From: Pseudomonadota bacterium
GTDB taxonomy: Bacteria; Pseudomonadota; Alphaproteobacteria; Rhodobacterales; Rhodobacteraceae
Reading direction: 5' to 3'
Assembly: GCA_021813645.1 (NCBI GenBank)
Contig: JAKAJW010000414.1
Location: 1-9,187, forward strand
Length of the DNA stretch: 9,187 bases
The first letter of the stretch is position 1, and each line of letters begins with the position of its first letter. Shown piece after piece: positions 1-4,942 of this stretch. Below the pieces are notes generated by a model that was given only the letters and a program-made list of their open reading frames with translations, did no database searches and was not told where the DNA came from. The position numbers and the translations under genes were made by a program.

Positions 1-181
1 GGGCGCGGCGGAAACCGCCCGGGCCTATGCCCGGGCGCTGGCCCGCCGCGACGGGCCGATCCTTCCGCTCGTCACCGAAACGCCCGACGCTGCCCGCGTG
101 TTGGTCGAGCGGCATGTCTGCATCGACACCACCGCCTCCGGCGGCAATGCCCAGCTGCTCGCCGCGGTCGGCGGCAACTGA
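1..181 (+). CDS. putA: PutA C-terminal end (proline dehydrogenase / L-glutamate gamma-semialdehyde dehydrogenase), partial
   Basis: Only the last 59 codons are present; codons are in phase from base 2 and end at TGA 179-181. The protein is the tail of the bifunctional enzyme that oxidises proline to glutamate using FAD and NAD. The end reads HVCIDTTASGGNAQLL, which matches the conserved TTAxGGNxxLL segment near the C terminus of PutA aldehyde dehydrogenases. The preceding stretch (GPILPLVTETPD) fits the same region. Nothing can be said about the N-terminal proline dehydrogenase domain or a DNA-binding domain, because they lie outside the window. It is co-directional with the fatty-acid operon but is separated from it by 201 bases containing a hairpin, so it is probably a separate transcription unit. 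A stand-alone glutamate-semialdehyde dehydrogenase is the main alternative. Confidence 0.85.
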   Translation, partial: GAAETARAYARALARRDGPILPLVTETPDAARVLVERHVCIDTTASGGNAQLLAAVGGN

Positions 182-194
182 GCCTGAACGCACC

Positions 195-217
195 GGTGCG
201 CCCCACCGGGGCGCGCC
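195..217 (+). terminator. GC-rich hairpin after putA, possible terminator
   Basis: GGTGCGCCCC (195-204) pairs over 10 positions, with one G-T pair, with GGGGCGCGCC (208-217) around a three-base loop ACC. It begins 13 bases after the putA stop. No T-run follows, so a classical intrinsic terminator is not proven; it may instead stabilise the mRNA end. A second possible hairpin (CGCGCC 212-217 with GGCGCG 224-229) shares its right arm and would compete with it. Confidence 0.45.
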
Positions 218-297
218 GGCCCAGGCGCGTCCCCCCGGCACGACAATTCGGGCCGGCGATCCACCCTCCGCCGATCGCTGTCGTGACGTGACGTTTC

Positions 298-315
298 GTT
301 GACGTGAACGTTAAC
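298..315. promoter_or_regulatory. Imperfect ACGT palindrome, probable operator of the MerR-family regulator
   Basis: The 18-base sequence GTTGACGTGAACGTTAAC matches its own reverse complement at 14 of 18 positions, with the pattern GTTnACGTnnACGTnAAC. It lies 68 bases upstream of the regulator's start and contains a -35-like TTGACG at 299-304. Two further ACGT words lie just upstream at 286-289 and 291-294. MerR-family regulators of acyl-CoA catabolism (LiuR type) bind dyads near their own promoters, so an autoregulatory operator is the natural reading. That assignment is inference from position and symmetry. No convincing -10 hexamer was found: the 19-base spacing typical of MerR promoters gives only the weak CCTCAT at 324-329. 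Confidence 0.55.
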
Positions 316-382
316 TTCGCTTGCCTCATGGCCAGCCGACGGCCATCTGTTCCGCGACATCGCCGCAACCCCGACAGCAGCC

Positions 383-808
383 GTGACTCTAGCGACCGTG
401 CCTCCAGACACCGCCAAGGCGCACCTGACCATCCGAGAGATGTGCGAGGCGTTCAACGTGACGCCGCGTGCCTTGCGGTTCTACGAATCCAAGGAATTGC
501 TGACCCCGATCCGCAAGGGCCAGCGGCGTCTGTATACCCGGCGCGAACGCGCGCGGCTGACCTTGATCCTGCGCGGCAAGCGCTTCGGGCTCAGCCTGGA
601 AGAGATCCGCCAGCTCTTGGAGCTCTACGCCCGCGACAACCGCAACGAAGCGCAGCTGCGCCAGGCCTGCCAGATCGCCCGCGTCCGGCTCGAACAGATG
701 TGCGCGCAACGCGACGAGCTCGATCTGGCGATCGCCGATCTGACCAGCGAACTGACCTGGGGCGAAGCCGAGCTCGTCCGCCTCGGCCAGGCCAAGGCCG
801 CAGAATAA
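383..808 (+). CDS. MerR-family transcriptional regulator of the beta-oxidation operon
   Basis: A cytoplasmic DNA-binding regulator of 141 residues, a typical length for the smaller MerR proteins. Residues 16-40 form the winged helix-turn-helix (TIREMCEAFNVTPRALRFYE, then SKELL). The wing follows with GQRRLYTRRERARL at about 46-59, then SLEEIRQLLELY at 71-82 and a C-terminal coiled coil at about 88-135 for dimerisation. The Cys residues (21, 96, 107) do not form the metal-binding pattern of MerR, so an acyl-CoA or related ligand is more likely than a metal. The start is uncertain. GTG at 383 is the first usable start in the open frame and GTG 398 is an alternative; neither has a clear ribosome binding site. 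ATG 440 would cut into the DNA-binding domain. The stop TAA is 17 bases before the acyl-CoA dehydrogenase start, so it is probably co-transcribed and autoregulated through the dyad at 298-315. It resembles LiuR-type regulators by context, but ligand and targets are not visible. Confidence 0.88.
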   Translation: MTLATVPPDTAKAHLTIREMCEAFNVTPRALRFYESKELLTPIRKGQRRLYTRRERARLTLILRGKRFGLSLEEIRQLLELYARDNRNEAQLRQACQIARVRLEQMCAQRDELDLAIADLTSELTWGEAELVRLGQAKAAE

Positions 809-825
809 CCCCGAGGGAGGACCCC

Positions 826-2604
826 ATGCCCGCCTATGCCGCCCCCACCAAGGACATCCAGTTCCTGCTGCACGAGGTCCTGAAGGTGAGCGAAGCGCCG
901 GTGCCCGGCTATGCCGAGCTCGACCCGGAAACGACCGGCGCGATCCTCGACGAGGCCGGCAAGCTCGCCGCCGACGTCTTGGCCCCGCTGAACCCGGTCG
1001 GCGACCGCGAGGGCTGCCGGCTGGAGAACGGCGTGGTCTACACCCCCACCGGCTTCCAGGCGGCCTTCGCGGCGATGAAGGAGGGCGGCTGGAACGGGCT
1101 CGACCTGCCCGAGGAGTTCGGCGGCCAGGGCCTGCCCTATCTGATGGGCTCGGCAGTGGGCGAGATCTTCGTCTCCGCCAACATGGCCTTCAACATGTAT
1201 CAGGGCCTGACCCATGGCGCGATCGGCGCCATCCTCGCCCACGGCACCCCGCAGCAGAAGGCGACCTATCTGCCGAAGATGGTCAGTCTCGACTGGACCG
1301 GCACGATGAACCTGACCGAACCGCATTGCGGCACCGATCTCGGCCTCTTGCGCACCAAGGCCGAGCCGCAGCCGGACGGCAGCTACAAGATCACCGGCCA
1401 GAAGATCTTCATCTCCGCCGGCGAACACGACCTGGCCGAGAACATCGTGCACTTGGTGCTGGCCAAGGCGCCGGGCGGCGGCGAGGGCACCCGCGGGATC
1501 AGCCTCTTCATCGTGCCGAAGTTCCTGGTGAACGACGACGGCAGCCTGGGCGCCCGCAACGCGGTGTCGGCCGGCAAGCTCGAAGAGAAGATGGGCATCC
1601 ACGGCAATGCCACCTGCGTGATGAACTACGACGGCGCGACCGGCTATCTCCTGGGCGAGCTGCACAAGGGCATGCGGGCGATGTTCACCATGATGAACGA
1701 GGCGCGCATCGGCGTCGGGCTGCAGGGCTATGCGGTGGCCGAGGCCGCCTATCAGTCCTCGCTCTCCTATGCCAAGGACCGGCTACAGGGCCGCGCCGTC
1801 ACCGGCGCCGCCAACCCCTCGGGCGCGGCCGATCCGCTGATCGTTCACCCCGACATCCGCCGCGCGCTGATGGATCAGAAGAGCTTTGTCGAAGGCGCCC
1901 GTGCGCTGACCCTCTGGGGCGCCGCGCTGATCGACCGCACCCACCGCAGCAAGGATGCCGAAGCCGAGGCGATGATCTCGCTGCTGACCCCGGTCATCAA
2001 AGGCTTCCAGACCGACATGGGCTTCCAGTCGGCGGTCCAGGCCCAACAGATCTTCGGCGGCCACGGCTATATCGAAGAGCAGGGCATGAGCCAGTTCGTC
2101 CGCGACGCCCGCATCGCGATGATCTACGAGGGCGCCAACGGCATCCAGGCGCTCGATCTGGTCGGCCGCAAGCTGGCCCTGAACGGCGGCAAGGCGATGA
2201 TGGCCTTCTTCGAGATGGTGAAGGGCTTCATCAAGGACAACGCCGAGGACGAGACCCTGGCCAAGGACTTCCTGGAGCCGCTGAAGCAGGCCTCGAAGGA
2301 CCTCCAGGCGGCGGCGATGTTTTTCATGCAGAACGGCATGAAGTCACCCGATGCGGCGCTCGCCGGTTCGACCGATTTCCTGCATCTGTTCGGCCATACC
2401 TGCCTCGGGCTGATGTGGGCGCAGATCGCCAAGGCCGCGCTCGCGGCCCGCGCCGCCGGCGGCGCCGACCCGGCCTTCCTCGAGGCCAAGCTGGCCACCG
2501 GGCGCTACTATATGGCGCGCCAGCTGCCGGCGACCGGGCTGCACCTGGCCCGCATCACCTCCGGCGCCGGCCCGGTGATGGCATTGGCGGCCGAGGCGTT
2601 CTAG
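826..2604 (+). CDS. Acyl-CoA dehydrogenase, long form with C-terminal extension (FadE/DmdC-like)
   Basis: An FAD enzyme that introduces the alpha-beta double bond into an acyl-CoA and passes electrons to electron-transfer flavoprotein, the first step of beta-oxidation. It has 592 residues, against about 380 for the short acyl-CoA dehydrogenases. The extra length is a short N-terminal acyl-CoA dehydrogenase segment and a C-terminal helical domain (about 465-590). The FAD/substrate segment MNLTEPHCGTDLG is at 161-173, GQKIFISAGEHD at 191-202, GGHGYIEEQG at 411-420 and IYEGANGIQALDL at 433-445; Glu435 is the likely catalytic base. ATG 826 is chosen because GAGGGAGG at 813-820 sits five bases upstream; the longer open frame further 5' is a shadow of the regulator gene. 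This family includes both general fatty acyl-CoA dehydrogenases and 3-methylmercaptopropionyl-CoA dehydrogenase (DmdC). The downstream thiolase and FadB-like genes favour a fatty-acid role. Substrate chain length cannot be read from the sequence. Confidence 0.93.
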   Translation: MPAYAAPTKDIQFLLHEVLKVSEAPVPGYAELDPETTGAILDEAGKLAADVLAPLNPVGDREGCRLENGVVYTPTGFQAAFAAMKEGGWNGLDLPEEFGGQGLPYLMGSAVGEIFVSANMAFNMYQGLTHGAIGAILAHGTPQQKATYLPKMVSLDWTGTMNLTEPHCGTDLGLLRTKAEPQPDGSYKITGQKIFISAGEHDLAENIVHLVLAKAPGGGEGTRGISLFIVPKFLVNDDGSLGARNAVSAGKLEEKMGIHGNATCVMNYDGATGYLLGELHKGMRAMFTMMNEARIGVGLQGYAVAEAAYQSSLSYAKDRLQGRAVTGAANPSGAADPLIVHPDIRRALMDQKSFVEGARALTLWGAALIDRTHRSKDAEAEAMISLLTPVIKGFQTDMGFQSAVQAQQIFGGHGYIEEQGMSQFVRDARIAMIYEGANGIQALDLVGRKLALNGGKAMMAFFEMVKGFIKDNAEDETLAKDFLEPLKQASKDLQAAAMFFMQNGMKSPDAALAGSTDFLHLFGHTCLGLMWAQIAKAALAARAAGGADPAFLEAKLATGRYYMARQLPATGLHLARITSGAGPVMALAAEAF

Positions 2605-2633
2605 GCTCGCAGGCGTCCGCTAGGGAGGAGAGA

Positions 2634-2846
2634 ATGCCCAAACGCCTGCGCTTCACTCGCCGTTTTCCGGTCAGCCTGACCGAAGACGCCTATCGCCGGC
2701 TGCGCGCCTTCGCCGCCGAGGCGGGCATCAGCCAGGACGAGGCGCTGGTGTTCTTCTTCGAGAACTTCACCTCGGTGGTCGACGGCGAGACCCTCGGCCA
2801 TCGGCTGAACCTGTTCAAGGCCGAGCTCGAGGAGCGCAAGCGGTGA
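2634..2846 (+). CDS. Small hypothetical protein, ribbon-helix-helix-like
   Basis: A 70-residue protein of unknown function, not matched to a named gene. The pattern is a basic N terminus (KRLRFTRR, residues 3-10), a probable beta strand at about 8-15 (TRRFPVSL), then helix (EDAYRRLRAFAAEA, 17-30), a turn at Gly31 and a second helix (SQDEALVFFFENF, 33-45). This is the strand-helix-helix order of ribbon-helix-helix DNA-binding proteins. A charged helix, about 52-70, ends in ELEERKR. The start ATG 2634 has a strong GGGAGGAG at 2623-2630. The gene lies 29 bases after the acyl-CoA dehydrogenase and is followed by a 139-base gap with hairpins. It could be a small regulator acting with the MerR protein, or an accessory protein of the dehydrogenase. 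The fold call comes from pattern reading only. The good ribosome binding site and codon use support a real gene. Confidence 0.72.
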   Translation: MPKRLRFTRRFPVSLTEDAYRRLRAFAAEAGISQDEALVFFFENFTSVVDGETLGHRLNLFKAELEERKR

Positions 2847-2892
2847 ACGCCTGCCCGCAAGCCCCTGCGCCTGACCGCTTGCGCCAAGCGGA

Positions 2893-2919
2893 CGCCCCAA
2901 GGCTGCGGCCGTTGGGGCG
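2893..2919 (+). repeat. Hairpin in the gap before the GST-like gene
   Basis: CGCCCCAA (2893-2900) is the exact reverse complement of TTGGGGCG (2912-2919). Within the loop GGC (2901-2903) can pair with GCC (2908-2910) around TGCG, leaving one bulged G at 2911. The result is an 11-pair stem with no T-run after it. It overlaps a second possible hairpin at 2913-2930, so both cannot form fully at once. It may serve as an mRNA processing or stability element, or as a weak attenuator. Confidence 0.5.
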
Positions 2920-2930
2920 AAAGCACCCCA
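2913..2930 (+). repeat. Alternative hairpin competing with the 2893-2919 stem
   Basis: TGGGG (2913-2917) pairs with CCCCA (2926-2930) around CGAAAGCA. An alternative register gives a GAAA tetraloop (2919-2922) closed by GC pairs. The left arm is the same bases as the right arm of the 2893-2919 hairpin. It is short, and in DNA this GC-rich it could arise by chance. Confidence 0.35.
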
Positions 2931-2939
2931 TCGGCGGGC

Positions 2940-2955
2940 CGGGGCGGGCGCCCCG
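2940..2955 (+). repeat. Third inverted repeat before the GST-like gene
   Basis: CGGGGCG (2940-2946) and CGCCCCG (2949-2955) are exact reverse complements separated by two bases; as RNA this folds as six pairs with a four-base loop GGGC. It ends 18 bases before the AGGAG ribosome binding site (2974-2978) of the next gene. Together with the two preceding hairpins it could protect or reset the mRNA between the upstream and downstream halves of the operon. Confidence 0.4.
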
Positions 2956-2985
2956 CGCTGCGGCCGCCAACTCCAGGAGCGACCG

Positions 2986-3618
2986 ATGACGGCACAACTC
3001 CACTGCTTCGGCGAAAGCGGCAATTCCTACAAGGCCGCGCTTACCCTCGAACTTTCCGGCTATGGCTGGGAACCGGTCTGGCTCGACTTCTTCAACGGCG
3101 GCGCGCGCAGCCCGGAATTCCTCGCGATCAATGAGATGGGCGAGGCGCCGGTCTTCGTCGAGGACGGGCTGACGCTCACCCAATCCTGCGTGATCCAGCT
3201 CCATGTCGCCGAGCGCACCGGGAAATTCCTGCCCCCGCCGGAGTTGCGCGCCGAGATGATGCGCTGGCTGTTCTGGGACGCCCAGAAAGGCTCCGGACAG
3301 CAGGGCACCCTGCGGTTTCTGATGAACTTCCTGCCCGCCGAGAAGCGGCCGCAGGACGCGATCCGCTTCCTCTCCGGCCGGGTCCAGGCGGGCCTCGCCA
3401 CGCTGGAACGCCATCTGCGCGGGCGCGACTGGATGGTCGGCGACGCCCCTAGCCTCGCCGACCTCGCCTGCTGCGGCTATCTCTACTACCCCGAACCCTT
3501 CACCTTCGACCGCGAGGCGCTGCCAGCGGTCGATGCCTGGCTCGACCGCATCGCGGCGCTGCCGGGCTGGAAACATCCCTACGAGTTGATGCCCGGCAAT
3601 CCGTCCGACCGGGCCTGA
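2986..3618 (+). CDS. Glutathione S-transferase family protein
   Basis: A cytoplasmic two-domain protein of 210 residues, the usual GST length. Residues 1-78 are the thioredoxin-like domain, with GNSYKAALTLEL at 12-23 (Ser14 in the usual activating position). GEAPVFVEDG at 52-61 follows, in which Ala-Pro55 is the cis-proline, and TQSCVI at 65-70 takes the place of the common ES-x-x-I glutathione-contact motif. The all-helical C-terminal domain contains the N-capping-box-like segment PSLADLACCGYL at 155-166. The start ATG 2986 has AGGAG at 2974-2978. The stop TGA at 3616-3618 overlaps the ribosome binding site of the thiolase gene, so the two are likely translationally linked. Its position inside a beta-oxidation operon suggests glutathione-dependent handling of a reactive acyl or enoyl intermediate, or protection from lipid peroxides. 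That is inference; the substrate is unknown. Confidence 0.9.
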   Translation: MTAQLHCFGESGNSYKAALTLELSGYGWEPVWLDFFNGGARSPEFLAINEMGEAPVFVEDGLTLTQSCVIQLHVAERTGKFLPPPELRAEMMRWLFWDAQKGSGQQGTLRFLMNFLPAEKRPQDAIRFLSGRVQAGLATLERHLRGRDWMVGDAPSLADLACCGYLYYPEPFTFDREALPAVDAWLDRIAALPGWKHPYELMPGNPSDRA

Positions 3619-3628
3619 GGAGGATCCC

Positions 3629-4840
3629 ATGACCGAAGCCTTCATCTATGACGCCGCCCGCACCCCCCGCGGCAAGGGCCGTCCCGACGGCAGCCTGCAC
3701 GAGGTCACCTCGGTCGCGCTTTCGGCCAAGGTGCTGAACGCGGTGAAGGCGCGCAACGGGCTCGAGGGCCATGCTGTCGAGGACGTGATCTGGGGCAACG
3801 TCACCCAGGTCGGCGAGCAGGGCGGCTGCCTGGCGCGCTCGGCGGTGCTGCTGTCCGATCTCGACCAGTCGATCCCCGGCCTCTCGATCAACCGCTTCTG
3901 CGCCTCGGGGCTGGAAGCGGTGAACCTTGCCGCAAATCAGGTGAAGGCGGGCGCCGGCCAGGCCTATATCGCCGGCGGGGTCGAGATGATGGGCCGCGTC
4001 GCGATGGGTTCGGACGGCGCCGCCATCGCGGTCGACCCGAGCTTGGCGATGAAGACCTATTTCGTGCCCCAGGGCATCTCGGCCGATATCATCGCCACCG
4101 AGTACGGCTTTTCCCGCGACGACTGCGACGCGCTCGCGGTGGAAAGCCAGAAGCGCGCCGCCGCCGCCTGGGCCGAGGGCCGCTTCGCCAAATCGGTTGT
4201 CCCAGTGCGGGATCAGAACGGCCTCGCCATCCTCGAGCACGACGAGCATATGCGGCCGGGCACCGACATGCAGGCGCTCGGCGCGCTGAAGGCCTCGTTC
4301 AAGGAGATCGGCGAACATACGCCCGGCTTCGACAAGATCGCGACGATGCGATACCCGCATCTGGAGCGGATCAACCACGTCCATCACGCCGGCAATTCCT
4401 CCGGCATCGTCGACGGTGCCGCCGCGGTGCTGATCGGCAATGCCGAATTCGGCAAGGCGCATGGCCTGAAGCCGCGCGCCCGGATCCGCGCCACCGCCAA
4501 GATCGGCACCGATCCCACCATCATGCTCACCGGCCCGGTTCCGGTCACCGAGAAGATCCTGCGCGAGGCCGGCATGGGCATCTCCGACATCGATCTGTTC
4601 GAAGTCAACGAAGCCTTCGCCGCGGTCGTCCTGCGCTTCCTGCAGGCCTTCGACGCCGACCCGGCCAAGGTCAATGTCAACGGCGGCGCGATCGCCCTCG
4701 GCCATCCGCTCGGCGCCACCGGCGCAATCATCCTTGGCACCCTGCTCGACGAGCTGGAGCGCACCGGCAAGGGCACCGGCCTCGCCACGCTCTGCATCGC
4801 CTCCGGCATGGGCGCGGCGACGATCATCGAACGCGTCTAA
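3629..4840 (+). CDS. fadA: Acetyl-CoA C-acyltransferase (3-ketoacyl-CoA thiolase)
   Basis: Cleaves 3-ketoacyl-CoA with CoA to acetyl-CoA and a shortened acyl-CoA, the last step of beta-oxidation; the family works as dimers or tetramers in the cytoplasm. At 403 residues it has the standard thiolase length. All catalytic features are present: acyl-accepting Cys91 in NRFCASGLEAVN (88-99), NEAF at 327-330, His359 in GGAIALGHPLGATGA (352-366), and the second Cys, Cys389, in CIASGMGAA (389-397). The glycine-rich AGNSSGIVDGAAAVL segment is at 254-268. ATG 3629 is supported by GAGGAGG at 3617-3623, ten bases after the GST-like gene. The adjacent FadB-like gene makes a beta-oxidation thiolase more likely than a biosynthetic acetoacetyl-CoA thiolase (PhaA type), though sequence reading alone does not fully separate them. 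Confidence 0.93.
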   Translation: MTEAFIYDAARTPRGKGRPDGSLHEVTSVALSAKVLNAVKARNGLEGHAVEDVIWGNVTQVGEQGGCLARSAVLLSDLDQSIPGLSINRFCASGLEAVNLAANQVKAGAGQAYIAGGVEMMGRVAMGSDGAAIAVDPSLAMKTYFVPQGISADIIATEYGFSRDDCDALAVESQKRAAAAWAEGRFAKSVVPVRDQNGLAILEHDEHMRPGTDMQALGALKASFKEIGEHTPGFDKIATMRYPHLERINHVHHAGNSSGIVDGAAAVLIGNAEFGKAHGLKPRARIRATAKIGTDPTIMLTGPVPVTEKILREAGMGISDIDLFEVNEAFAAVVLRFLQAFDADPAKVNVNGGAIALGHPLGATGAIILGTLLDELERTGKGTGLATLCIASGMGAATIIERV

Positions 4841-4848
4841 GGCTAGCC

Positions 4849-4870
4849 GGGGCGGCGGCCGCGCCGCCCC
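4849..4870 (+). repeat. Perfect GC hairpin between thiolase and FadB-like genes
   Basis: GGGGCGGCG (4849-4857) and CGCCGCCCC (4862-4870) are exact reverse complements around GCCG, giving a nine-pair stem eight bases after the thiolase stop. There is no T-run behind it, so I read it as an intra-operon stability or processing element, or a leaky terminator, rather than the operon end. The rest of the 102-base gap shows no other feature apart from GGGAGA (4931-4936), the ribosome binding site of the next gene. Confidence 0.5.
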
Positions 4871-4942
4871 ACACCCCCGATCCAACCTTCCTCGGAGGCA
4901 TTCGGGCCCGCCCCTTCCTCCGCCCGACACGGGAGAACCGCC

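Noticed and set aside
27..302. A 91-codon frame over the putA tail and intergenic region
   Set aside because: It overlaps the recognisable PutA C terminus in another frame and has no motif or convincing ribosome binding site.
304..825. In-frame extension of the acyl-CoA dehydrogenase upstream of ATG 826
   Set aside because: The region encodes the MerR-family protein in another frame; the extension is an Arg/Pro-rich shadow, and a strong ribosome binding site sits before ATG 826.
1326..2633. Long plus-strand frame leading into the 70-residue protein
   Set aside because: Upstream of ATG 2634 it is an out-of-frame reading of the acyl-CoA dehydrogenase; the real start follows GGGAGGAG at 2623-2630.
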